From NCBI RefSeq assembly GCF_039831995.1, contig NZ_JBDOIO010000004.1, forward strand, positions 1,302,001-1,366,000: a stretch of 64,000 nt of DNA, in the 5' to 3' direction. A program made the translations under genes and the position numbers. The notes beneath the pieces were generated by a model, which saw only the letters and a program-made list of their open reading frames with translations, was not told the origin of the DNA and did no database searches. Below, one piece after another: positions 53,810-63,597 of the stretch (within the stretch, counting starts at the first letter, position 1; each line of letters opens with the position of its first letter). Source of the DNA: Paenibacillus pabuli (GTDB lineage Bacteria; Bacillota; Bacilli; Paenibacillales; Paenibacillaceae).

Positions 53810-54985
53810 GTGAAGAAACGAATAATGGCATCGTTCATGACCCTATGTATTTTGCTACCCCTTATGGCATCAACAGCGCTGGCTGAAGAAGCACCCAAAA
53901 CGGCAGGGGGGACAGATCTTGCCCCGTCAGCGCGTTCTGCCATTTTAATGGATGCAGATACGGGGACGGTTATTTTTGAGAAAAACAGTCATGATCAGCT
54001 GCCACCGGCGAGCATTACGAAGATTATGACCATGCTGCTAACGATCGAAGCCATTGATTCCGGCAAGCTGAAGCTGACGGATAAGGTGAGAACGAGTGAA
54101 TATGCGGCATCCATGGGCGGCTCACAGATTTTCCTCGAACCTGGTGAAGAGATGACTGTGGATGATATGTTAAAAGGAATCGCCATGGCCTCAGGTAATG
54201 ATGCATCTGTTGCGATGGCAGAGAAAATAGCCGGATCGGAAGAGGCTTTTGTGCAGCTGATGAATGAACGGGCCAAAGAGCTGGGCATGAAAGATACTCA
54301 TTTTGCCAACTGTAATGGACTGCCTGTAGAGAATCATTATTCCTCCGCACATGACATTGCGCTGATGAGTCGTGAATTGCTGAAGCATTCAGGCATTACG
54401 AAATATACGGGAGCATACCAGGACTACCTTCGTAAAGATACGGAAAAACCTTTCTGGCTGGTGAACACGAATAAACTGGTTCGCTTCTACTCAGGCGCAG
54501 ACGGTTTGAAAACGGGATATACGTCTGAAGCAAAATTCTGCTTGTCCGCTACGGCTATGAAGGACGGGCTGCGTACGGTTGCTGTGGTGCTGGGTGAACC
54601 GAATACGAAAACGCGGAATGCTGAAGTGTCTTCGATGTTTGACTATGCATTTGGACAATACACAATGAAGCCTTTGTACAAAGCAGGGGATCAGCTCGGC
54701 AGTCTGAAAATTGAAAAAGGGGAAGTTGCTGAGTTGCCGCTGACGGCTACGCAAAATTATAGTGTACTGATGCGTAAAGGCGCCAAATCCGATGAGTTTC
54801 GTCATGAGCTGTTAATGGCAAAAGAAGTGAAAGCACCCGTCAAGGCTGGTCAAAGCGTAGGTAAGCTTGTCGTTTATCAAGGGAACGAGGTTATCAAGGA
54901 GTTCGATATCCAGGCTCCTCAGGATGTGAATAAGGCTGGCTGGTGGAAACTGTTCAAACGGACGACATCCAACCTGTTTGATTAA
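53810..54985 (+). CDS. dacF: D-alanyl-D-alanine carboxypeptidase DacF
   Basis: 391 residues. Penicillin-binding protein that trims pentapeptides in the spore cortex. Signal peptide (about 1-26, ending ALAEE), then catalytic SxxK in PASITKIM, SGND as the second motif, and KTG in GLKTGYT; the C-terminal beta domain ends in an amphipathic anchor-like helix. GTG start, 9 nt after GAGGAGG. Upstream of spoIIA as in B. subtilis, where read-through joins them. Confidence 0.94.
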   Translation: MKKRIMASFMTLCILLPLMASTALAEEAPKTAGGTDLAPSARSAILMDADTGTVIFEKNSHDQLPPASITKIMTMLLTIEAIDSGKLKLTDKVRTSEYAASMGGSQIFLEPGEEMTVDDMLKGIAMASGNDASVAMAEKIAGSEEAFVQLMNERAKELGMKDTHFANCNGLPVENHYSSAHDIALMSRELLKHSGITKYTGAYQDYLRKDTEKPFWLVNTNKLVRFYSGADGLKTGYTSEAKFCLSATAMKDGLRTVAVVLGEPNTKTRNAEVSSMFDYAFGQYTMKPLYKAGDQLGSLKIEKGEVAELPLTATQNYSVLMRKGAKSDEFRHELLMAKEVKAPVKAGQSVGKLVVYQGNEVIKEFDIQAPQDVNKAGWWKLFKRTTSNLFD

Positions 54986-55055
54986 GCGCTGATTTGCGCG
55001 TTCTGCATACATTCCTTGAACGTATTTTGTAGTTAAATAGGGGTTTTCTTCTAGT

Positions 55056-55096
55056 TTTGTCGGGGGGCAGGAAAAGCCTTCGGAAACGTAGAAATC
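55056..55096 (+). promoter_or_regulatory. Candidate sigma-H promoter and 0A-like box of spoIIA
   Basis: AGGAAAA (55069-55075), 12 nt, then GTAGAAATC (55088-55096) resembles the sigma-H consensus. TTTGTCGGG beginning at 55056 matches the 0A box at 7 of 9 positions. In B. subtilis spoIIA uses sigma-H with Spo0A. Confidence 0.5.
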
Positions 55097-55128
55097 CTTG
55101 TTCAAGACTGGGAGGAGAGTGAGCAAAC

Positions 55129-55482
55129 GTGAACTTGCATGTGGAAATGGAGCATCACCGCGGGATTCTGATTGTGCGATTATCCGGGGAGCTGGATCAC
55201 CATACAGCCGATATGGTACGAATGCAAATGGATGAGGCCATCCAGCGCAGGCAGTGCGAACATCTGGTGCTTAGCCTGAAAGATCTTCAATTCATGGATA
55301 GTTCAGGTCTCGGTGTCATTTTGGGCAGATACAAACTCATTAAAAATAAAGGCGGCAAGATGGTTGTATGTGATGTTAATCCGCCGGTCTATCGTTTGCT
55401 GGAAATGTCGGGTTTGTTCAAGATCATGCCGATTTACGAAAATGAGGGAACAGCTCTCTCGGGTCTGGAGGTCGTCTCATGA
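55129..55482 (+). CDS. spoIIAA: Anti-anti-sigma factor SpoIIAA
   Basis: 117 residues, STAS domain. The phosphorylated serine lies in [14 protein letters not shown]. Unphosphorylated SpoIIAA binds SpoIIAB and frees sigma-F in the forespore. GTG start behind GGAGGAGAG. Its stop overlaps the start of spoIIAB by 4 bp. Confidence 0.97.
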   Translation: MNLHVEMEHHRGILIVRLSGELDHHTADMVRMQMDEAIQRRQCEHLVLSLKDLQFMDSSGLGVILGRYKLIKNKGGKMVVCDVNPPVYRLLEMSGLFKIMPIYENEGTALSGLEVVS

Positions 55483-55934
55483 ATGAAGGAACGGGAACAA
55501 ATTTCATGAATCTGCAATTTGCGGCCAAGTCGGAGAACGAATCGTTCGCACGGGTGACTGTCGCGGCGTTTATCTCCCAGCTTGATCCCACGATGGACGA
55601 GCTCAGCGATCTGAAGACCGTTGTCTCGGAAGCGGTGACGAATAGTATCATCCACGGGTATAACAACAATCCCGAGGGTGTCGTGTCCATTCAGGCGCAA
55701 ATTCGCGAAGACATGATTACGATCATTGTGGAAGATCGCGGAGAAGGAATCGAAGATCTGGAACTGGCCAAACAGCCGCTATATACGTCCAAACCCGAAC
55801 TTGAGCGATCGGGCATGGGCTTCACCATTATGGAAAACTTCATGGATGAATTCGAAGTCAGCAGCGAGCCCGGCAGAGGCACCTCCATCAAGATGAAGAA
55901 GAGGATTGAATCCAAGAAAGCAATGTATAATTAG
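55479..55934 (+). CDS. spoIIAB: Anti-sigma F factor/serine kinase SpoIIAB
   Basis: 151 residues, GHKL ATPase. N-box [13 protein letters not shown]1 box [11 protein letters not shown] and G2 box [17 protein letters not shown] are visible. It binds sigma-F or phosphorylates SpoIIAA. The ATG overlaps the end of spoIIAA; a second ATG nine codons in matches the usual N-terminus equally well. Confidence 0.97.
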   Translation: MNEGTGTNFMNLQFAAKSENESFARVTVAAFISQLDPTMDELSDLKTVVSEAVTNSIIHGYNNNPEGVVSIQAQIREDMITIIVEDRGEGIEDLELAKQPLYTSKPELERSGMGFTIMENFMDEFEVSSEPGRGTSIKMKKRIESKKAMYN

Positions 55935-55945
55935 GGGTTGGTCTA

Positions 55946-56701
55946 ATGGATGCTGAAGTGAAACAGTCTTCACAGACCTATTTGGACGATGCCGAGGTCA
56001 AACGGCTGATTGCGCTCAGTCAGTCGGGTGACCATGTCGCGCGGGATACGCTAGTGAACTGCAACATCAGACTTGTCTGGTCTGTCGTTCAGCGCTTTAT
56101 GAACAGGGGATATGAACCGGAGGATCTGTTCCAGATTGGTTGTATCGGCCTGCTCAAATCGGTGGACAAATTCGACCTGAGTTACGATGTGAAGTTCTCT
56201 ACTTATGCGGTACCGATGATCATCGGTGAGATTCAACGTTTCCTGCGGGATGACGGAACCCTCAAGGTTAGTCGTTCTTTGAAGGAGATGGCGAATAAAG
56301 TCCGCAAAAAAAGGGACGAGCTGTCCAAACACCTTGACCGTCTGCCAACGATCAAGGAAGTGGCTGAACAGCTGGGGGTGACCCCAGAGGAGGTTGTCTT
56401 TGCCCAGGAAGCGAACAAACCGCCGACGTCTATCCATGAGACCGTGTTTGAGAACGACGGGGATCCGATTACATTGATGGATCAGATCGCCGACGAGTCC
56501 CAGGAACGCTGGTTTGACAAGCTGGCTTTGAATGAAGCGATCGGCGGCCTTAGTGAGCGGGAACGACTGATCGTATATCTTCGGTATTACCGGGATCAGA
56601 CGCAGTCGGAGGTCGCTACAAGGCTGGGAATTTCTCAAGTTCAAGTTTCCCGGCTGGAGAAAAAAATACTTCAATCCATTCGCGATCAAATCGCGCAGTA
56701 G
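55946..56701 (+). CDS. sigF: Sporulation sigma factor F
   Basis: 251 residues. Sigma-70 region 2 (LVWSVVQRFMNRGYEPEDLFQIG, then FSTYAVPMIIGEIQRFLRDDG), region 3, and region 4 with SQVQVSRLEKKILQ. First forespore-specific sigma factor. ATG after TTAGGGGTT, 11 bp behind spoIIAB; the message is tricistronic. Confidence 0.97.
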   Translation: MDAEVKQSSQTYLDDAEVKRLIALSQSGDHVARDTLVNCNIRLVWSVVQRFMNRGYEPEDLFQIGCIGLLKSVDKFDLSYDVKFSTYAVPMIIGEIQRFLRDDGTLKVSRSLKEMANKVRKKRDELSKHLDRLPTIKEVAEQLGVTPEEVVFAQEANKPPTSIHETVFENDGDPITLMDQIADESQERWFDKLALNEAIGGLSERERLIVYLRYYRDQTQSEVATRLGISQVQVSRLEKKILQSIRDQIAQ

Positions 56702-56771
56702 ATTCTGGATTACAGAATCCAACATGGGTGTAGAATCGCCAATATACGACAACTAACAACCTTTTATCGCG

Positions 56772-57722
56772 CTAACTAAGCGATGGAGGTTGTTTGTCGT
56801 TCATCCGTCTACAGGATCCTGAACGATTGAATTGCATGATAAGAATCATCCCGATAATACATGCAGTGCCCATCCATTGATAGAAACCAAAGGGTTCATG
56901 GAGCCATACGACGGTTGTTCCAACGGCAGCCAGAGGCTCAGCGCTTCCGAGCAGGCTGGTCTCATTTGGTGTAAGACTTTTTAAACTCGCAATGTAGAAC
57001 CAAAAAGCAATCATTGTGCCAAAGATGATCGTAAATATCAAATACCCGTACGTTTCCGTCGAGATACTGGCAAAGTCCGCTTTCCATGGCGGATGGATCA
57101 AACTAAGTCCCAAACCACCAATGATCATGGCCCAGCCAACGACAACAAGTGAATCGAATTTTTTAACCAGCTGTACTGCATAAAGCGTATAAAATGCAGC
57201 GGATACCCCGGATAATAACCCCCATATCACCGCATGCCAGGAGACGGATAACTGTGTAACCGAACCATTCGTCAGCAGTAGAAAACAGCCCACGAGAGCG
57301 AGGATGCCGCATGCAAGGTCCTTGCGTGTTAGTAAAGACTGCTTCCGCAGCGCGATGTAGATCATGATCATGATGGGGGAAAGGTACTGAAGGAGAGTGG
57401 CAACCGCGGAGTTGCCGTGTTTAATGGATGCCATATACGTATACTGTACGGCTAGCATACCTACTAATCCAAATATGATCAGTTGTACTGCTGTCTTCTT
57501 ACTTCTCCATACATCGATAATCTGAGACCTACCCTGTGTACAGGATTGAATAACCAGAAGTAGAAAGCCTGCGCTCAGCAATCGAACGGTTACATACCAA
57601 TTGACTTCAATTCCATTCAATTGAAACAGTTTTTGGGATACGGTTCCTCCGATCCCCCAGCAGATGGCTCCTGTTAGAACGAGCAGGATACCTGATAGCT
57701 TGGAACTTGCAGAAGTTGTCAC
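56772..57722 (-). CDS. EamA family (DMT) transporter
   Basis: 316 residues with ten predicted membrane helices in two EamA repeats (first about 8-140, second about 150-300), including the [11 protein letters not shown] segment near the end of the second. Members export amino acids or metabolites; the substrate is unknown. The GTG at 57722 is 9 nt after AAGGTGAGG; a GTG at 57737 lies within that site. It is divergent from an AraC regulator, its likely controller. Confidence 0.88.
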   Translation of the reverse strand: MTTSASSKLSGILLVLTGAICWGIGGTVSQKLFQLNGIEVNWYVTVRLLSAGFLLLVIQSCTQGRSQIIDVWRSKKTAVQLIIFGLVGMLAVQYTYMASIKHGNSAVATLLQYLSPIMIMIYIALRKQSLLTRKDLACGILALVGCFLLLTNGSVTQLSVSWHAVIWGLLSGVSAAFYTLYAVQLVKKFDSLVVVGWAMIIGGLGLSLIHPPWKADFASISTETYGYLIFTIIFGTMIAFWFYIASLKSLTPNETSLLGSAEPLAAVGTTVVWLHEPFGFYQWMGTACIIGMILIMQFNRSGSCRRMNDKQPPSLS

Positions 57723-57821
57723 TCTTGATCGCCTCACCTTAAATATAAGAATAGTGCTATATTAAGGAGAAATACGATATATTAATATCAATATCACACA
57801 CAAAAATATAAATATATTGAG

Positions 57822-58724
57822 ATGAGGCCTTTGCAAAAGACTGGATTTACCATTGATCAGAATCTGAAGGAAATGACGGAGCACCGGACCGATACCTTAT
57901 CTGTGGCCTGTTATGAAACAACCATTAAGCAGAATGTACATGGACACATCCCCCTACACTGGCATGATGAATTGCAGTTTGTTGCGGTTCTCCAGGGTAC
58001 AGCGTTGTTCCATATCAACGACCAGAAAATTAGTGTACCCAAAGGCGATGGGATTTTTATTAACAGTGGAGTCATGCATATGGCGCAAGATAACGGAGGG
58101 AATGATAACTGCATATATCTCTGTCTGAATCTGACTCCGCAGCTTGTAGCGCCATCAGATCTGTACCTAAAGTACGTGCACCCTTATATGACGGCTACCA
58201 ATTTGCCTTTTCTCTATATAGATGGAGTCCTTACCTGGGGGGCGCAGATTTTGGATGCCATCAGGCTAATTAGAAAGGAGCTTGTGAGTCAAGCTCCCTA
58301 TTATGAATTGAATGTTGCTTCAACGCTGCTAAGCTTGTGGACGCTTCTCATTAAGAACGGATATGTGTTGGAGCATGATGTATCCGAGATGAACAAAAGC
58401 AGAAGAATGAAGGATATGCTGCAGTGGATTCATCTGAACTACGCCGATCCTGTCAGGTTAGAGGATATTGCGAGGACGGGGCAGTTAAGTCGATCGGAGA
58501 CATGTCGCTATTTTAAGCAAATACTGCGAACCACACCCATGCAATATGTCATGGATTACCGCATCCAAAAAAGCATCGAACTTCTGCGGCTCTCCGACCG
58601 CAGCATTACCGAGATCGCGTATGAGGTCGGTTTCAACAGCACGAGCTATTACATTAACCAGTTTCGGAAAAACGTGAAGAAGACGCCTTTACGATTCAGA
58701 AGAGAGGTCGCGGAGAAGAAATAA
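57822..58724 (+). CDS. AraC family transcriptional regulator with cupin domain
   Basis: 300 residues. N-terminal cupin sensor (about 30-110, with HIPLHWHDELQFVAVLQG and GDGIFINSGVMHMA) and C-terminal double HTH (RLEDIARTGQLSRSETCRYF and SITEIAYEVGFNSTSYYINQF). Divergent from the EamA exporter across a 99-bp gap rich in AT palindromes (about 57776-57800) that could hold the operator. No clear ribosome site for this ATG; one at 57870 with AAGGAA is the alternative. Confidence 0.85.
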   Translation: MRPLQKTGFTIDQNLKEMTEHRTDTLSVACYETTIKQNVHGHIPLHWHDELQFVAVLQGTALFHINDQKISVPKGDGIFINSGVMHMAQDNGGNDNCIYLCLNLTPQLVAPSDLYLKYVHPYMTATNLPFLYIDGVLTWGAQILDAIRLIRKELVSQAPYYELNVASTLLSLWTLLIKNGYVLEHDVSEMNKSRRMKDMLQWIHLNYADPVRLEDIARTGQLSRSETCRYFKQILRTTPMQYVMDYRIQKSIELLRLSDRSITEIAYEVGFNSTSYYINQFRKNVKKTPLRFRREVAEKK

Positions 58725-58768
58725 GAGGAACGAATCGATTAACAGTATTTGTGCCAGGTTATCAAGTT

Positions 58769-58794
58769 AAGTCGCCACATGGCGGCTTTTTTTG
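58769..58794 (+). terminator. Terminator of the AraC gene
   Basis: AAGTCGCC-acat-GGCGGCTT followed by a T7 run. Confidence 0.85.
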
Positions 58795-58915
58795 TTCTGA
58801 ATAGGCTACCTGTTAAGTGTTGATCAACATAACCGGTTTCCCTCTCGACTACCCCCTCCCCATATTTTTTCGGTCTTTTGGAAAGCGGGGACACGTGCAG
58901 CGGAGGGATGGAATC

Positions 58916-59010
58916 GGTTAAAGGAGCGAAGCGTTCGCGTTTGTTTCCGAACTTCTACAACAGAGATTCAATAAGGGAAATTTGGAGACAACAGCGATCG
59001 AAGGTAGGTC
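58916..59010. repeat. Dispersed hairpin repeat, copy 2
   Basis: In the 460-bp gap between the AraC regulator and spoVAA. GCGTTCGC (58931-58938) and GCGATCG (58994-59000) recur from copy 1 with nearly the same flanks (14 of 16 and 15 of 17 bases). Inner arms TTGTTTCC (58941-58948) and GGAGACAA (58984-58991) pair with one wobble but differ in sequence from copy 1, so pairing is kept while sequence changes. A 93-codon ORF over it is rejected. Confidence 0.7.
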
Positions 59011-59123
59011 TCCCGCCGAAGAGCCCGCGTGTAATTTTCTCAATAACATTCGAAGAACAGCGGCCAGTGACCGATCCATCCCGGAGCGTCCGCAGGTTCC
59101 CCGAACCTTTTTCCAACACGAAT

Positions 59124-59153
59124 GTAATAAATTTGCACATTCTTCAAATACTA
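59124..59153 (+). promoter_or_regulatory. Candidate sigma-G/F promoter of spoVAA
   Basis: GTAATA (59124-59129), 17 nt, then AATACTA (59147-59153) approximates the forespore sigma consensus, 31 nt before spoVAA. Confidence 0.35.
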
Positions 59154-59184
59154 ACCTAAATTACGCAGTAAAGGAGTGTTTCGG

Positions 59185-59841
59185 ATGTCTCTGACACCCA
59201 CTCCAACGGTCTACATTCGTCTGCGCAGCCGTATCCGCATCCAGAGGGGCAGAGGCGTCAAACTTGGCGATATCGCTCACGTGTTAACCTCTCCGGAAGA
59301 CGGGGAACGAAGGCTGCTTGAGCTTGAACTGCTGCGCCCCGGACCGGAGGACGGCAATCTGATCCTGATTGACATCTTGCAGATCATCCCTCAAATACGG
59401 CGCATGTTCCCGGAGGTTACTGTCGAACTGATTGGTTCGGGGCATACGCTGGTGGAGGTCATTGCGGGAAGTGGAAAACCTTCCAAATCCCTGTTCATCC
59501 TGGTCTGGCTGCTGTTGTTTTTTGGATCGGCACTGACCATCATGAATTTCCATGCAGATGTGAACATGCAGGAAGTTCAGATTCGAATCGTTGAGATGAT
59601 TACGGGACGCAGGGACGAGCATCCTTATTTGTTTCAGGTGGCATACTCCATCGGAATCGGGTTTGGTATGGCCGTATTCTTTAATCATTTATTCAAGAAA
59701 AAGTGGAATGAAGAACCTACTCCACTTGAAGTGGAAATGTTTTTATATCAGCAAAATGTAGACAAGTTTGTCGTCATTGAAGAAACCGAACGAATGCATG
59801 AGCAGGAACGCGGGGAGATGAATGCCGATGAGCGTTCTTAA
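59185..59841 (+). CDS. spoVAA: Stage V sporulation protein AA
   Basis: 218 residues. A soluble N-terminal domain (about 1-95, starting VYIRLRSRIRIQRG) is followed by two membrane helices (about 104-122 and 150-172) and a charged tail. Part of the SpoVA set for dipicolinate movement in spores. The ATG at 59185 is 9 nt after AAAGGAG. Overlaps spoVAB. Confidence 0.93.
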   Translation: MSLTPTPTVYIRLRSRIRIQRGRGVKLGDIAHVLTSPEDGERRLLELELLRPGPEDGNLILIDILQIIPQIRRMFPEVTVELIGSGHTLVEVIAGSGKPSKSLFILVWLLLFFGSALTIMNFHADVNMQEVQIRIVEMITGRRDEHPYLFQVAYSIGIGFGMAVFFNHLFKKKWNEEPTPLEVEMFLYQQNVDKFVVIEETERMHEQERGEMNADERS

Positions 59842-60250
59842 CGGAGCAATCAGCATCGTACTTGGGATTGCAGGAGGCGTTGCCGTAGGAAGTGGCGTGA
59901 TTGCCCTCATACTCGTGCTCGATATGATCCCCAGATTGGCACAGCTAACCCGATCTTATGACAAGACGCATTGGTATGAAGGAGCATTAATTGGAGGGTC
60001 GCTCGTCGGAACCATCGCTGATTTCTGGCATTGGAAGGTACATGGAATACTAATCCTGAGCCCGATCATCGGATTGTTTTGCGGTGTGTTTATTGGCCTG
60101 CTTGCCGCGGCACTGACCGAGGTGCTGAATGTGCTGCCTGTACTTGCCAAACGTCTGGGCATGAAATCGTATTTGTTTGGACTGCTGCTGGCCATGATTT
60201 TGGGCAAAATGACAGGTTCCTTGTTTGACTTTTTTGTTTACCAACGTTAG
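59828..60250 (+). CDS. spoVAB: Stage V sporulation protein AB
   Basis: 140 residues with four membrane helices. The DMIPRLAQLTRS segment is typical of SpoVAB. ATG at 59828 is 10 nt after CGGGGAG; an ATG two codons earlier is 4 nt from it. It overlaps spoVAA by 14 bp, and is followed by spoVAF, not by spoVAC. Confidence 0.92.
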   Translation: MSVLNGAISIVLGIAGGVAVGSGVIALILVLDMIPRLAQLTRSYDKTHWYEGALIGGSLVGTIADFWHWKVHGILILSPIIGLFCGVFIGLLAAALTEVLNVLPVLAKRLGMKSYLFGLLLAMILGKMTGSLFDFFVYQR

Positions 60251-60276
60251 GTCAAGGAGCCGAAGGAGGAAGGAAA

Positions 60277-61944
60277 ATGGATGTAAGGTCTGACAATGCC
60301 GGACATGGTCCAGGTGAGGAAGTACCCGAAGAGCTAATGAACAAAACGCCTTATGACATTCAAAAGGAAGAGGAGCGCAGGGCGTACGAAAAAAAGAAAC
60401 AGGATGAAATGTCCGATAGTGTTGAAGAATCGGTGCAATACTGGCAGGACAGTGATGATATTTCCTCCCGCATGAGTGAGAACAAGTATACATTGAAGCA
60501 GGTTTTGGGCCTTGGGGAGTCCTTTGACGTCAATATGAGGGAGATGGTCATGGGAGGCAAAAATGTTGGATTGCTGATGCTGACGGGATTTGCAAAAGAC
60601 GGCATTTTGCTGGAAGTGTTAAAAAGGCTGACCTACCTTACCCCGGATCAAGTATCAGGACATGCGCTCAAGGCTTATTTTGATTGTTACATCCCACATA
60701 TCCAGGTAGAGAGAGTCGATAAAATGAGTGCAGTCATCAACAAGGTTCTCACGGGCATGAGCGCTTTGTTTGTTGAAGGGGACCGCTCCGTATTAGTGAT
60801 GGATACACGGAGTTATCCGGTACGTTCACCCGAAGAGCCCTCTCTCGAACGAGTTGTTCGGGGGTCACGGGATGGCTTTACCGAAACGCTTCTGACCAAT
60901 GTGACATTGGTACGACGCCGGATTCGCGACCCTGGATTGAAGTTCGAGATCATGCAGGTGGGCCGGAGAACTCAAACGGATGTTTGCGTGGTGTACATCG
61001 ATGATATTGTGGATAAAGTACAGGTGGATTCGGTTCGGGAAAAAATCAAGCGAGTGGATATCGACGGCATACCTGCGGCGGATAAACAGCTGGAGGAAGC
61101 GATCATCAACAAGGGATGGAATCCCTTTCCTCTGGTACGCTACTCGGAGCGGCCCGATGTTACGGCATCTCATCTGCTTGAAGGCAGGGTCGTCATATTT
61201 GTCGATACTTCGCCTAGTGTGATGATTTTGCCTACAACCTTCTTTGACCTGTGTGAGCATGCAGAAGAGAACAGACAGACTGCGTTTATGGGGACTTACC
61301 TGCGTTGGGTCCGCTTTGCCGGCATTTTAATCTCGTTGTTTTTGCTGCCGCTATGGATGCTGATGGTTATTGACCCTGCGCTTAAACCGATGGGGCTGGA
61401 TTTTATAGGTCCCCAGGAGAATGTGAAGCTCCCGATTATTTTGCAGTTCCTTCTGATTGAGCTTGGGGTCGATTTGTTACGTATGGCTGCAGTTCATACG
61501 CCTACACCCCTGGCATCAGCGATGGGCTTGATTGCAGCAATATTGGTTGGGGATATCGCTGTGAAAACAGGATATTTTGTCAATGAAGTCGTGCTGTACA
61601 TGGCTATAGCCGCCATCGGTATGTTTGCCACACCAAGCTATGAGCTTGGGCTTGCCAATCGGCTGGTGAGGCTGTTTCTGCTAATCGCCGTTGCCATTTT
61701 CAAGGTGCCAGGGTTTGTGGTCGGTACAACATTGCTGATTATAGCGCTGACCATACACCGGTCCTATAATTCCTCTTACTTGTGGCCGTTTATACCGTTT
61801 AATGCAAAGGCTCTGGGGAACTTCCTGTTCCGCATGCCTCTGCTTGAAAGTAAAAAACGTCCATCATTCAACAAAACAAGAGACAACACAAAAATGTCCG
61901 ATGATCCAGACGGTGAAAAGCGAAAAAGTAAAAAACACAAATGA
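60277..61944 (+). CDS. spoVAF: Stage V sporulation protein AF (GerA-family)
   Basis: 555 residues, longer than B. subtilis SpoVAF (about 490) because of a charged N-terminal extension (about 1-65). GerA-A type soluble domain (about 70-330) then at least four membrane helices (about 345-530) with TPSYELGLANRLVRLFLL near the end, and a basic tail. Related to germinant-receptor A subunits; forespore membrane. ATG after GAAGGAGGAAG. spoVAC, VAD and VAE are absent between AB and AF. Confidence 0.92.
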   Translation: MDVRSDNAGHGPGEEVPEELMNKTPYDIQKEEERRAYEKKKQDEMSDSVEESVQYWQDSDDISSRMSENKYTLKQVLGLGESFDVNMREMVMGGKNVGLLMLTGFAKDGILLEVLKRLTYLTPDQVSGHALKAYFDCYIPHIQVERVDKMSAVINKVLTGMSALFVEGDRSVLVMDTRSYPVRSPEEPSLERVVRGSRDGFTETLLTNVTLVRRRIRDPGLKFEIMQVGRRTQTDVCVVYIDDIVDKVQVDSVREKIKRVDIDGIPAADKQLEEAIINKGWNPFPLVRYSERPDVTASHLLEGRVVIFVDTSPSVMILPTTFFDLCEHAEENRQTAFMGTYLRWVRFAGILISLFLLPLWMLMVIDPALKPMGLDFIGPQENVKLPIILQFLLIELGVDLLRMAAVHTPTPLASAMGLIAAILVGDIAVKTGYFVNEVVLYMAIAAIGMFATPSYELGLANRLVRLFLLIAVAIFKVPGFVVGTTLLIIALTIHRSYNSSYLWPFIPFNAKALGNFLFRMPLLESKKRPSFNKTRDNTKMSDDPDGEKRKSKKHK

Positions 61945-62048
61945 TCTGCCTAAAAATCCATTCTTCTCGCTGACTAATTTGATATACTGGTGTAAAATCA
62001 TTGGAATAGAAACTGTTCCAGTATATAAAAAAGTGAGGAATGCTGATT

Positions 62049-63380
62049 ATGTATTTACATGGTACAAGTAAAATAAATGCTCAAGGCCATCTGGAGATTG
62101 GCGGAGTAGATACAACAGACCTGAAAGAACAATTTGGAACACCACTGTATGTTGTGGACGAGCAATTGGTTCGCGATCGCTGCAGAGAATACATGGATGC
62201 ATTCCGCGCTTCCGGACTGGGTTTCCAGGTTGCTTATGCAAGTAAAGCGTTTTGCGTTATGGCGATGTGTGCACTTGCTGCAGAAGAAGGACTTTCCCTG
62301 GATGTTGTTTCGGACGGTGAATTGTTTACAGCACTGCAAGCAGGATTCCCGGCTGAACGCATCCATTTCCACGGCAACAACAAAACACTGGAAGAGATCG
62401 AAATGGCTCTCGATGCCGAGATCGGTTGCTTCGTTGTAGATAACTTCAATGAATTGCATTTGCTGCAGGCTGTAGCCGCAGAGAAAAATCGTCAAGTAAA
62501 CATCCTTCTGCGTGTAACGCCAGGTGTTGAAGCGCATACGCATGAATATATTTCCACAGGTCAAACGGATTCGAAATTCGGATTCGATATCGGTAATGGA
62601 ACAGCTTTTGAAGCAATCGAGCTGGCTTCCAAACAGTCCAACCTGGTATTGCTGGGTGTCCACTCCCACATCGGTTCTCAAATCTTTGAGGTGGAAGGCT
62701 TCCAGATGGCGATTCAGCGTGTAGCTGAATTTGCTGCAAGTGTCTATGAGCGTATTAACGTAGCGTTCAAAGTGGTTAACCTGGGCGGCGGATTCGGTAT
62801 CCGCTATACAGAAGGGGATACTCCGCTTGAAGTAGCGCAGTACGTGAAAGCCATTACAGATGCAGTCAAAAATCATTTTGCCCAAATCGGATACGACGTT
62901 CCGGAAATCTGGGTAGAACCAGGCCGCAGTATCGTTGGTGAAGCAGGTACGACACTGTACACTGTAGGTACAAGCAAAGACATCCCTGGTGTGCGCAAAT
63001 ATGTCGCAGTGGATGGCGGCATGACGGACAACCCGCGTCCAGCACTGTATGATTCCAAATATGAAGCTGTACTCGCCAACCGTGCAAATGAGTCTGCCCA
63101 AGAGACCGTATCGGTTGCCGGCAAATGCTGCGAGAGCGGCGACATGTTGATCTGGGATCTGGACCTACCTAAAGTTCAGAGCGGTGATCTGCTTGCTGTT
63201 GCCTGCACGGGTGCGTACAACTACTCCATGGCAAGCAACTATAACCGAATTCGCCGTCCGGCAGTCGTGTTTGTCAAAGACGGCCAAGGTGATGTTGTTG
63301 TACGTCGTGAAACGTATCAGGACATCATTCAGAATGACCTCGTGCCTGAGCGTATCGCTAAACAGCCTGTAACCCGTTAA
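62049..63380 (+). CDS. lysA: Diaminopimelate decarboxylase
   Basis: 443 residues. PLP enzyme making lysine from meso-diaminopimelate. The PLP lysine lies in VAYASKAFCVMAM; further motifs are GVHSHIGSQ, the NLGGGFGIRY loop, EPGRSIVGEAG and the CCESGDML cysteine. ATG at 62049, 10 nt after GTGAGGA. It follows spoVAF as in B. subtilis. Confidence 0.97.
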   Translation: MYLHGTSKINAQGHLEIGGVDTTDLKEQFGTPLYVVDEQLVRDRCREYMDAFRASGLGFQVAYASKAFCVMAMCALAAEEGLSLDVVSDGELFTALQAGFPAERIHFHGNNKTLEEIEMALDAEIGCFVVDNFNELHLLQAVAAEKNRQVNILLRVTPGVEAHTHEYISTGQTDSKFGFDIGNGTAFEAIELASKQSNLVLLGVHSHIGSQIFEVEGFQMAIQRVAEFAASVYERINVAFKVVNLGGGFGIRYTEGDTPLEVAQYVKAITDAVKNHFAQIGYDVPEIWVEPGRSIVGEAGTTLYTVGTSKDIPGVRKYVAVDGGMTDNPRPALYDSKYEAVLANRANESAQETVSVAGKCCESGDMLIWDLDLPKVQSGDLLAVACTGAYNYSMASNYNRIRRPAVVFVKDGQGDVVVRRETYQDIIQNDLVPERIAKQPVTR

Positions 63381-63403
63381 TGGGAAGGCATACCAAAAGA
63401 ATG

Positions 63404-63441
63404 GAGAAGACAAAAAGGAACCTTCCTTTTTGTCTTCTTTT
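63404..63441 (+). terminator. Terminator of lysA
   Basis: A near-perfect 16-bp stem around a CC loop, followed by T5; one of the strongest in the window. Confidence 0.9.
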
Positions 63442-63484
63442 TGCATCTGGGCCCTACATTTTTCGAAAAAACTTGCTGATTATT

Positions 63485-63513
63485 TTGCGGTTGGACTCAT
63501 TTCGGTGTACACT
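63485..63513 (+). promoter_or_regulatory. Candidate promoter of ppiB
   Basis: TTGCGG (63485-63490), a 17-nt spacer and TACACT (63508-63513), 85 nt before ppiB. Confidence 0.45.
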
Positions 63514-63597
63514 AAGAAAAGTGCTATAGAGCTTGGCCCAGGGTCATGCAGGATGGCACCATTAACGATGGTCAATACGAAAGGAGTCATTTACATA

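Noticed and set aside
58878..59159. 93-codon plus-strand ORF with a GAKRSR-type stretch
   Set aside because: It runs across the hairpin repeat, has no ribosome site and its residues come from the repeat arms, so it is probably a spurious ORF.
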